Below the pieces are notes generated by a model. It saw only the letters and a list, made by a program, of their open reading frames with translations, was not told the origin of the DNA and ran no database searches. DNA of 64,000 nucleotides, from the NCBI GenBank assembly GCA_039707655.1, contig CM077665.1, positions 440,447,531 through 440,511,530 of the forward strand, read 5' to 3'. This document shows, in pieces, positions 56,371 to 64,000 of this stretch; position 1 is the first letter of the stretch, and every line of letters starts with the position of its first letter. Position numbers and translations under genes: made by a program. Origin of the DNA: Elymus sibiricus (taxonomy: Eukaryota; Streptophyta; Magnoliopsida; Poales; Poaceae).

Positions 56371-57169
56371 GAAAAGTGCTTGCTCAAATTTTGTGATGAA
56401 CCATGAATAGAATTTGAGACGAGAAAGCATAGATAGCTAGAGGGAGGTACTTAGGCATTCTTGTACATCCAATTGACCAAAGAAAAATGAAATCCAAATA
56501 ACAACAATTGGATGTCCTCGAATGAGTAAATATATGCATACCAACATTCTCACACAATAAGATGTCAAATGAAATATGGCAAACATGCAAAACCACTCTA
56601 GTATCTACCAAGCACTTTGGCGATGACGAAGTCATCTATATATGAGTATATTGACTTAGGAGCCAAGTAAGAATACTTGATTATAGGTCATACTCATCGT
56701 TTGCACAAGTGGGGTTTCCACTTTTACATAAAGCTTTTAATGTGTTCACATCTTAAGAGATGCTTTGACTCAAGTCTTAGAGTAAAGCTCTCCCTTGATG
56801 TGACATCCCCCCTAAGAGGGACAAACTAACCTTGGGTTTTGTCGTTGAAGACTTCATGTTGGTGTTCTAGTAGTGGATGCTCATAGTTGATGAAGATCAT
56901 CTTGAGTTGGGAGCAATCCTTGTTGTTTCGTACTCTTCTCACCTACATGGGTTAGTCCCACACAAGGAACAAATACAAGGATATCTACGGACATGGAGTG
57001 AAACACATTTAGATGATGTCCATTGATTCTTTAATTATCTTGTCCCTTGCTTACCTAAGAGGGAATATGTGACTCCTTGAATTTTGCATGTTGGAGCTGA
57101 TTGCATTAGTTCTTGCCAATGATGAATGTGAGTGAATTTTTTTGGCGGAGTCACCCCTCAAAAACTTCT
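56371..57169 (-). other. Non-coding part of element A after gag
   Basis: AT-rich sequence on the minus strand between the end of gag (57170) and the F insertion. It should lead into pol in a complete element, but no protease, integrase or reverse transcriptase motif is present. One small reading (56635-56384) shows nothing recognisable. Confidence 0.5.
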
Positions 57170-59365
57170 CTAGTTCTTCTTCTTTGGGATCCACATCAAC
57201 TTGATGGGGATCCTTGGAGTTGAAGTAACACTTGTTGAAGTAGAGCTTGTAGTAGCCTTGGGAACCCACTTGACCATGGCTTGGGATTCTTCTTCAAATG
57301 TGTCAATCTCCTCTTGAAGCTTGTCCTTGCCCTTGAGCTTGTGGTCTTGTGGTGGAAGGTCATCTTGGTCTTTTGTTCCCTTGGGGAGAGTAGGATCATA
57401 CTTCTCCCTTTGAGGAACAAACTTCGGCTAGGGGTATTGACCTTCTTCCCATTTAACTCCATTGGCGTTGAAGTAGCCAATGCCTTGGTTTTTCCGATGT
57501 CCTTCATGCTTGCGTACAATCTCCTCAAATTGCTTACTTCCGACAAGACTCTTGTAGACACCTTTTTTTACAATTCCTTTCAATAATTCGTTTTCTTGCT
57601 CAAGTGTAACCTGGCTAAGAGAGTCATTAGTGGAATCAATAGAACTACTAGAAGCAACATCATTGGATTTAACATTAGTGTTGTTGCTACTAGATGAAGA
57701 ACCTTTCTTGCCTTTGTTACTAGTTTGCTTAGATTTAACTTGTGGAACAAATGTAGACAAGAGTAGTCGTTTGGCAAGATAAGAAGAACTCTTCTTTCGA
57801 AGATCGTCATTGATAGCTTTAAGAAACTCATGCTCTTGCTCTAAATTTAGCTTCTCGAAGCGTAGCTTCTCATGAGTTCTTAGAAGCTCTCTATGATCTT
57901 CTTGAGTAGATTCCTGAGATAACTTAAGAGTGTTTAGTTCTTTGGTTAGACGCTCAATCTCCTTCTTATCATCATCACACGACTTATCTTGACTAGCATG
58001 ATTATTATCAAGTTCATTTTGACTAACATCACTAGTTTTATCAAAGAGCAAGTCATCATCTCCTAATAAATCATCGTCATCACTATTGAAGTCAATGTAT
58101 TCGGGGTGTGATACCTTGGGGCCTTTAGCCACGAAGCAACTTCCACTTCCTTCATTTGGTGAATCAAATATGTCATAGGAATTGGAGGATACGAGTGCTA
58201 ATCCGGCAACACCTTCATCTTGACTATAGTCGGAGTTGGAGTGGTAGCTTCTCTCGGATTGCTTGTCAGAATCGGAGCCGGAAACCCATTCACCAACATG
58301 CGCTTGATGTCTTCTTCTTGTGTAGCTCTTGGTGTACTTGTCCTTCTTCTTCGAATTCTTGCTTCTCCGGGAGGGCCTTCGTTCATAGCAATCTTCTCTA
58401 CTCCTTCTCTCTCTACGAGGTGACTCATCTCTTGAGCTTCTCGTTTTAGGCGACTCTTCTCTTCTTTTGTGTGTGTGGGGGGGGGGGGGGCGTGCACTCA
58501 TTGGAGCAGTGTCCGGGCCTTCCACAATTGTAACAATTCCGGTCACGACTAGAGGAACGCTTCTCTTCATATCTTGAGTTGGAGCTTCTCTCTTTGCCTC
58601 TACTCTTGTAGAACTTGTTGAACTTCTTGACCATGAGGCTTATCTATTCATTGGTAACAAGGTTGTCACTTGAATTAGCGGGAGTATCACTTGTAGCTTT
58701 GTATCCACCGCTTGACTTGGTATGAAGCTCTTCTTTGTCTTTGAGTGACATTTCATGAGTAACAATCCTTCCAATGACTTTCGTAGGCTTGAGATCTTTT
58801 TAGTTTGGCATCATTTGGATCAATGTGCACACGGTGTCGTACTTTCCATCCAAGGCTCTAAGGATCTTCTTGATGATGAATTTGTCGGTCATCTCTTCAC
58901 TTTCTAAGCCGGCAATCTCATTTGTGATGAGAGCAAGCCTAGAGTACATTTACGCGACTCCTTCACCATCCTTCATCTTGAACTTGTCAAGTTGACTTTA
59001 TAGCACATCCAACTTAGATTCCCTGACGGATTCGGTACCTTTGTGCATATCAACCAAGGCATCCCAAATTTCCTTTGCATTCTCAAGATGGCTTATCTTG
59101 TTGAACTCTTCGGGGCATAAGCAGTTGAATAGAATGTCGCATGCTTGAGCATTTATTGCAACATCTTCAATTCTTCTGCGGTCGCTTCCCGATCCGGTTC
59201 CTTTCGATCACCAAAGAATTCACCTTGCAATCCAACACGAACAACAGCCCATACGACGGGGTTATGACCAAGAATTTGCATTTTCATTTTATGCTTCCAA
59301 CTAGCAAAGTTTGTACCATCAAAATATGGACCTCTACGATGATAGTTTCCCTCACTAGACACCAT
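57170..59365 (-). pseudogene. Gag of element A with CCHC zinc knuckle, several frameshifts
   Basis: From ATG at 59365 the minus strand reads MVSSEGNYHRRGPYFDGTNF and SWKHKMKMQILGHNPVVWAV, the start of a SIRE/Maximus-like Copia gag. Traces of the middle follow to 58650. A CCHC knuckle CYNCGRPGHCSNEC (58535-58494) is followed by a run of 14 G on the plus strand (58477-58490) where the frame changes. Then come a Ser/Arg-rich segment, an acidic segment (DFNSDDDDLLGDDDLLF), a long coiled coil (EIERLTKELNTLKLSQESTQ, FEKLNLEQEHEFLKAINDDL) and, after a stop at 57428, a C-terminal PRIPIKLMWIPKKKN ending at TAG 57172-57170. Gag forms the particle and the knuckle binds RNA. This copy cannot make a full-length protein. 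Confidence 0.78.
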
Positions 59366-59400
59366 ACTCTCCTAGGTTATGAAACCAGTGCAATGGAGAC

Positions 59401-59418
59401 CAAAGCTCTGATATCACT
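59401..59418 (-). other. Primer-binding site of element A
   Basis: On the minus strand AGTGATATCAGAGCTTTG directly follows the 5' LTR; the core TGATATCAGAGC differs by one base from the initiator Met-tRNA complement TGGTATCAGAGC used by Copia elements. This fixes the element on the minus strand. Confidence 0.8.
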
Positions 59419-61339
59419 TGTAGGATCCGAAGTATGTCTAGAGGGGGGGTGATTAGACTACTTGACCAAATTAAAAATCTAGCCTTTTCTCAATTTTAGA
59501 TGTTGGCAAGTTTTAGCGAATGTAACAAGTCAAGCACACCCTACATATGCAAGTCTAAGAGTATAGCAGCGGAAAGTAAATACATCCACTTGAAAGTAGA
59601 GGAAAGGGATAGGAGGATCAAATGCAATTGTAGACACGAAGATTTTTCCCGTGGTTCCGATAGGTGGTGCTATCGTACGTCCACGCTAATGGGTACTTCA
59701 ACCCACGGAGGGTAACGGTCGCGGGAGTCCACAGAGGGCTCCACCCATAAGGGTCCATAAAGTAGCAACCTCGTCTATTCCATCACGGCGTACGTCCATG
59801 AAGGACTAGCCTCACTATGGGTAGATCTTCACGAAGTAGGCGATCTCCTTGCTTGTACAAACTTCTTGGTTCAACTCCACACACGAAGAAGGAGGATCCC
59901 AAGCGATACCTAACCAATCTAGGAGACACCACTCTAAAAAAGGTAATAGATGTGGTAACAATGATGAAATCCTTGCTCTTGTGCTTCAAAAAATAGTCTC
60001 CTCAACACACAATCACTCTCTCACGGATTTGGCTTGGTAGAAGAGGTTGATTGGGTGGAAAGCAAATTAGGGAGGCTAGAAATCAAGATTCATATGGTTG
60101 GAGTGGAAGATCTTGATCTCAACACATGAGTAGGTGACTCTCTCTCAAAAAATTGGATGGGGCAATGTTGGTTTGTTCCGAGTGCTTCCGCTACGAGTGA
60201 GAGGTAGGTGGAGGGGTATATATAGGCATCTCCAAAAATCCAACTGTTACAACATAATTGCCCAACTCGGTGAAACCAAAGTGAAAACTCGGTTGCACCA
60301 ACTAGTGCAAAATGTGGCAACTTTTGGCGTTTCAGTGAGACCGAATTGGCTAACCTAGGCAGTTTCCAAATCTCGATGAGACAGATTTTCAAAACTCGGA
60401 AATTCTGATTCTTAGAAATAGGATACCAGAAAGTTGGTCACTGGTTTCTGTTGCACCGAAAGGAATGTTGGTGTCACCGAGACCTTAGGGTTTTGTCTTA
60501 GGATCTGTCTAGGGTAAAACTCAGTAGGGCCGAATATGAAAACTTGGTGGCCCCGATTTTAGTGGCAGGGTTTAGACAAAGAATTTGTGGGAGAATTTCA
60601 TGTGTATTTTGGTGGCTAACTCTACACACTTGAGCAACCAGATCATCATAGATACCTCGTCCCCTTTTAATAGTATTGGCTTTCCTATGGACTCAAAAGT
60701 GATTTCTCACAAGATGTAAAATGTATATTCTTGAAGCTTGTTGCCAATAGATGTTCCTCGCATCTAGGGGATTGATACGTCACCAACGTATCTATAATTT
60801 TTTATTGTTCCATGCTGATATATTATCATTCTAGGATACTTTTTGGGTCTTTATTTACCAATTTATAATATTTTTGAGCACTAACCTATTGACCTAGTGC
60901 CCAGTGCCAGTTGCTGTTTTCTGTATGCTTTTCACTTCTCAGGTTTACAGTACCAAACGAAGTCCAATTGCCACGGAACTTTTTGATGATTTTTTCTGGA
61001 CCAAAAGAAGACCTGGGAGATTCAGAAGGAAGCTGGGAGCCACACCAGGGCCCCACAAGCCAACAGGGGCCCATAGGCCTTTAGGATTGATATTCCTATT
61101 GGTTCAATAAACCTTGGTTTCATAACTGAGGGAAATACTTACCCACTTTGTGCTGCAATTACCCGTTCCTCTTCACGGAAAACCCAACGCAGATCACAAG
61201 TATCAGGGATCTCCTCACAATCCTTTTGCCAATCCATCCACTGAACATTTCCTGAAATATACTTGGTAGAAACATTAGTCCAATGAAATATATGTTGTTA
61301 TTAATTACCAAAACCACCTAGGAAGAAGTTGTGCTTTCA
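59419..61339 (-). repeat. 5' LTR of element A, containing a solo LTR
   Basis: Without the 438 bp of the inserted solo LTR and its duplication it is about 1483 bp, matching 2838-4337. TATA box tatatata at 60217-60224. The TCGGTnnnACCGA cluster upstream is partly mutated (for example TCGGTGAAACCAA). Confidence 0.85.
60773..61205 (+). mobile_element. Solo LTR (gypsy-like, TGATACGTC family) in the 5' LTR of A
   Basis: 433 bp beginning TGATACGTCACCAACGTATC and ending CACAAGTATCA, flanked by a perfect gggat duplication (60768-60772, 61206-61210). No internal region or second LTR is present, so it is either the product of LTR-LTR recombination or a short internally deleted LTR. Its start is shared with the LTRs of C and D. 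It interrupts the U3 of A in opposite orientation. Confidence 0.8.
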
Positions 61340-61350
61340 CCTTCTCCGGC

Positions 61351-61887
61351 ATGACGGGCAGCGGATCCGAGTCCTTCAACTCCAGATCCGTCGACCACGA
61401 GCTCATCCCATGCGGCCCCAAGGAGGAGATGGCCGTCCGGCTTGCGCTCTGCCGCTCCCGGGAGGCGTCCGCCCGACGACAATGCTCGTATTCGCAACAC
61501 CGAGAATCCAATGCGTCGGCACAACCGGTGCTCGGATCTGGCGTTGCTGCCTCACCGGAGGTGGTGCGGTCCGTCTGGCGTCCGAACGTCATGGCGGAAG
61601 CGCAACCCCTCCGTTGGCGCCGCGGGCACGAAGCATGGCCGTCCTCGGACGATATCATGGTGCGGCGTGCCCGCTGGGCGAGGCAGCGGGCGCGGGAGGC
61701 GGCGGAGGCCCTCGCGATGGTGGACGTTGGAGAGGCGGAGTCACACTCTCCGGCGCCCCGTAGGGTGCACCAATGTGGGCGCCGCAACCACATCATGGTG
61801 GACGTCGGCTCCTCCCAGGAAGGATCCGTCATCGACCTCATGTCCACCGGCACCGTCCGGGTTACGGGCTCAGACGAGGAAGAGTAG
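61351..61887 (+). CDS. Short ORF carried by the Harbinger-type element, function unknown
   Basis: 178 codons from ATG 61351 to TAG 61887. The leader that belongs to it lies at about 2781-2838, now 58 kb away because of element A. The product starts MTGSGSESFNSRSVDHELIP, has KEEMAVRLALCRSREASARR, a basic Arg-rich middle (MVRRARWARQRAREAAEALA, probably helical) and an acidic end with SVIDLMSTG and SDEEE. VIDL followed by acidic residues resembles a SUMO-interacting motif; this is inference. It is neither a DDE transposase nor a clear Myb-like ORF1 of Harbinger. It may be a captured gene piece. The frame is fully open although the promoter side is destroyed. Confidence 0.5.
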   Translation: MTGSGSESFNSRSVDHELIPCGPKEEMAVRLALCRSREASARRQCSYSQHRESNASAQPVLGSGVAASPEVVRSVWRPNVMAEAQPLRWRRGHEAWPSSDDIMVRRARWARQRAREAAEALAMVDVGEAESHSPAPRRVHQCGRRNHIMVDVGSSQEGSVIDLMSTGTVRVTGSDEEE

Positions 61888-62178
61888 GGCATGGGAGACG
61901 GCGGGAGATCGAGGCCGTGAGCCGGCTAGTGTCCCATGTCCTGCTCTACCTCGCCGGCGACCGAACCGATGCTACGAGGGGTGCAGCCAGCCGAAGGACA
62001 TGGGCACGGCGGAGCCGGACGACCTCCGCTTAGTATTAGGTTTACGTTGCATGTAATAATATGGATTTGAGGTTTCTAATTTGAGGTATCCGGATGTAGA
62101 ATGCATTATTTGAGGCGTGACTCGCGCGTCCGCGGGCGTTTGAGGGACCGGATTTGCAAGTTCCGGCTGTAGATGCTC

Positions 62179-62568
62179 TTAGGCGTTGATGCGACCAATC
62201 AAAAGCTGGAGAGAGAGGGGGGCGGGTTAGAACTACAATCAGGCACATTCTGCTCAACTGTTGTTGCGCTGAGATTATAGATGGCCTTTGCATTCCGATT
62301 ACTACTCTTTCTCATCTTGACTTTAGTTTCTGTAAGAGGGATATTAACCATCAATACCCAAATACTTATTAGTGCAGCTGCATTAATTGGGCTTCCCGAG
62401 CACACGCGTTACGCGACAAAAAAACTCACACAGCATGGGGTACATCCGAGCAGACCTGCAATAAAGAGTAATTAGCATCCCGTGTTGTCATTACACTAAA
62501 AAAGGAAAGTATCTGGCCGTGTCCCTTCGAACACTCCCTCCTTTGCAGAACTCGAGAAAGGAAAAGTA
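62179..62568. other. Intergenic DNA right of the Harbinger element
   Basis: Unique-looking sequence up to the Stowaway MITE. A 64-codon plus-strand reading at 62281-62475 has a hydrophobic N-terminus (MAFAFRLLLFLILTLVSVRG) but no other support. Nothing else recognised. Confidence 0.4.
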
Positions 62569-62782
62569 CTACCTCCGTCCGGGTATATAGGTCTTGCGCT
62601 TAGTTCTAGGTCAACAATTTAACTTGTTAAATATAGATTATTGTGACAAAAAACATATATTTAGAAACTACACCTCCATATGAATTTAATAATATACTTT
62701 TCATGATGTATAACACATATTTAGTTAGTCAAATCGATGACCCGGAACTACGTGCACGCCCTATACACCTGGACGGAGGGAG
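62569..62782. mobile_element. Stowaway-type MITE (Tc1/mariner)
   Basis: 214 bp with termini CTACCTCCGTCCGGGTATA and, inverted, CTCCCTCCGTCCAGGTGTATA, flanked by TA on both sides (62567-62568 and 62783-62784). The CTCCCTCCGT terminus and TA duplication are diagnostic of grass Stowaway elements. It is non-coding. Confidence 0.88.
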
Positions 62783-62785
62783 TAC

Positions 62786-63803
62786 GTGCATTTGTTGGGT
62801 TTAATAAAATTTTAAAACAATAACTTTTGATTCGAGTATCAAAATTTAGATTCGTTTTCACCGTTGGATTGCTCGGATTTGTTTTGAACATGATTTTAGA
62901 TTTGTGTTTTTCGTAACGCAGTTGCTTGGTTTTGCTAGGTGGTTTTTTTTTTGCTAGAACAATTTTCATTTTGTGTTTTCTTTATAATTGAGTTATTTTC
63001 GATTTTTGCTAGAATAGATAACTGGCATGGGAGGGTGGTCAGATAGTTGTCCACAAAGGCTATTCAAGTTTGTCATACTTTTTTCTGCCTAAAGTAGACA
63101 ATCTAAGTAGTAATACTAGGGACAGTTGCTTGGTTTTGCTAGGATAATTTTTTCATAGTTGTTTTTTAGTAATGCAGTTGCTTGGATTGGCTAGTACAAT
63201 TGCTTGGTTTTGTAGGATAGTTTCTTGGTTTTGCTTGAACAGTTTTGCATTGTGGTTTGGTAATATATTTGTTTGGTTTTGCTAAAAAAATAGTTTTGCA
63301 TTGTGCTTTGGTAATACAATTGCTTGGATTTTTTGCTAGGAGTAGTTCCTTTAAATCTTCCTAGAACATTTGTGTGGATTTCTGCTAGGGCGAGGGGGAA
63401 AGTTGCTTAGAGTTTGTTAGATAAATTGCTATATGCATATGTGAATAGTTGCATACACACAAGATGACTAGAAGTTGCACACAGTGTGACATCGAGATGC
63501 TAGGGGGAAGATCAAGGTGCCTCATGTTTTGTGTGATTTTCTCATTTTTTACACAAAACAACTAATAGGTAGTCCTACTAGGTAAAAAAAATGAACTTGC
63601 TTCCCTATATCACTAAAGTTGCCTCCATCGCACCCAAAGCTGCCTTAAAAAAAGTTCGACAAAACCTACCAATATGGAATCTAGTTTTAAAGAACTCGTC
63701 GCGAGAAACCCAACGGTGAAAATGAAGCTAGATTTTGATGCTTGAATCAGAAGTTATGGGTTTTCTGAAACTATTTGAACTCCAAATAAATGCACATGGG
63801 GAC
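62786..63803. repeat. Imperfect inverted repeat with AT-rich, TTGCTTGGTTTTGCTAG-repeat centre
   Basis: The left arm (about 62786-62900) and the right arm (about 63685-63803) are inverted copies at roughly 70% identity. In the right arm reading, AACGGTGAAAATGAAGCTAG, TTTTGATGCTTGAATCAGAA and AAATGCAC match the left arm read on the minus strand. The centre, especially 63120-63370, contains degenerate repeats of TTGCTTGGTTTTGCTAG. It may be an old TIR element; no clear target duplication is visible because the Stowaway lies at the left edge. Confidence 0.45.
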
Positions 63804-64000
63804 AAAATTTAGGCTGATAACATTTCAGGATCACATGAGCACGAAAAAGGTGATGGTAGGGGACCAAAGTGAATTTTCTACTCCCGGGTGCACCTACACC
63901 CGCATGAACAATACACCTGAAAACTATACAAAACTAAATCGAAAAATATCTGGAATTTTGGGACATCAAACTAGATCAAAAGTTTTAGCTCCTTGCAAAA
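63804..64000. other. Unassigned sequence at the right edge
   Basis: AT-rich sequence; I see no ORF, repeat or signal that I can support. Confidence 0.3.

Larger units (their letters stand above)
2838..61339 (-). mobile_element. LTR retrotransposon A, Copia type (SIRE/Maximus-like), minus strand, carrying nested elements
   Basis: Two LTRs (2838-4337 and 59419-61339) run TG...CA. On the minus strand the 5' LTR is followed by a Met-tRNA-type primer site (TGATATCAGAGC) at 59418-59401, then a gag remnant (59365-57170), then a 3' ORF (45992-44189, continued at 5145-4817), then a polypurine tract AAAAGGGAGGAT against the 3' LTR. No protease, integrase or reverse transcriptase of this element is left between 57170 and 46866, so it is a deletion derivative or a non-autonomous form. 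The gag type (long coiled-coil gag with one CCHC knuckle) and the extra ORF after pol fit the SIRE/Maximus lineage; the lineage name is inference. The 5-bp repeat acctt is present at both junctions but overlaps the terminal T and A of the LTRs by one base. Confidence 0.72.
1762..62178. mobile_element. Non-autonomous PIF/Harbinger-type DNA transposon, split by nested insertions
   Basis: The ends are inverted: GAGCATCTACAACGGACC at 1762 and, on the minus strand from 62178, GAGCATCTACAGCCGGAAC. A TTA trinucleotide flanks both ends (1759-1761 and 62179-62181), the target duplication expected for PIF/Harbinger. The element's own DNA is 1762-2013, 2781-2838 and about 61344-62178, some 1.1 kb; everything else was inserted later. 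It has a promoter-like stretch with a TATA-like CATATATT near 1965, a leader around 2790-2838, a short ORF (61351-61887) and an AT-rich 3' end. No DDE transposase is present, so it depended on another copy. The superfamily call rests on TIR and TSD only. Confidence 0.6.

Noticed and set aside
2838..61339. Two independent solo LTRs instead of one element A
   Set aside because: Primer site, gag, 3' ORF and polypurine tract of matching orientation lie between them, and the ORF is continuous across the B insertion.
62281..62475. Small secreted protein gene (64 codons with hydrophobic N-terminus)
   Set aside because: No splice, promoter or homology support; a hydrophobic start is common by chance in AT-rich DNA.

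Overview
The window is a piece of a large, repeat-rich grass genome, almost certainly Triticeae (wheat, Aegilops or a close relative). The evidence is an Au-type SINE, a BARE/WIS/Angela-type Copia element (LTR beginning TGTTGGAAATATGCCC), Athila-like Ty3-gypsy elements with TGGCGCCGTTGCC primer sites, a Stowaway MITE, and plant intron/exon signals. I see no bacterial, phage or CRISPR features and no tRNA or rRNA genes.

Layout. Bases 1-1006 (minus strand) hold the first exons of the only recognisable host gene, a plant acyl-CoA thioesterase with an N-terminal cyclic-nucleotide-binding domain; it runs off the left edge. An Au SINE (1363-1665, 17-bp target duplication) sits upstream of it. Bases 1762-62178 are one small PIF/Harbinger-type DNA transposon (about 1.1 kb of its own sequence, TTA target duplication, short ORF at 61351-61887) expanded to 60 kb by nested insertions. 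Inside it are a non-autonomous Mutator-like element (2014-2780, 9-bp duplication) and Copia-like element A (2838-61339, minus). A holds gypsy element B (5151-44183, minus, duplication ctaga), Copia element F (46866-about 56370, minus) and a solo LTR (60773-61205, duplication gggat). B holds three further LTR elements: C (7558-14894, minus, non-autonomous Athila-like), E (21249-29907, plus, Angela-like, duplication tgatc) and D (30633-40074, plus, Athila-like with gag-protease and an env-position ORF, duplication gagac). To the right are a Stowaway MITE (62569-62782) and an imperfect inverted repeat (62786-63803).

Sampled LTR pairs compared by eye agree with this order. A differs by roughly 8%, B about 5%, F about 4%, and C, D and E about 1-2%.

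Function. Almost every long ORF belongs to a transposon, and most are broken. Each element is described with its primer site, polypurine tract, TATA box and coding remnants. Three elements carry an extra gene besides gag-pol: A and D have a sense ORF in the env position, each behind a promoter that resembles its own LTR, and B has a spliced antisense gene. The most interesting signals are regulatory: a repeated TCGGTnnnACCGA palindrome shared by the LTR and internal promoter of A, GC-rich hairpins just upstream of the TATA box in C and D and again before the internal gene of D, a perfect 26-nt palindrome in both LTRs of E, and amplified polypurine-tract copies in C. I found no clearly new biological system beyond these.
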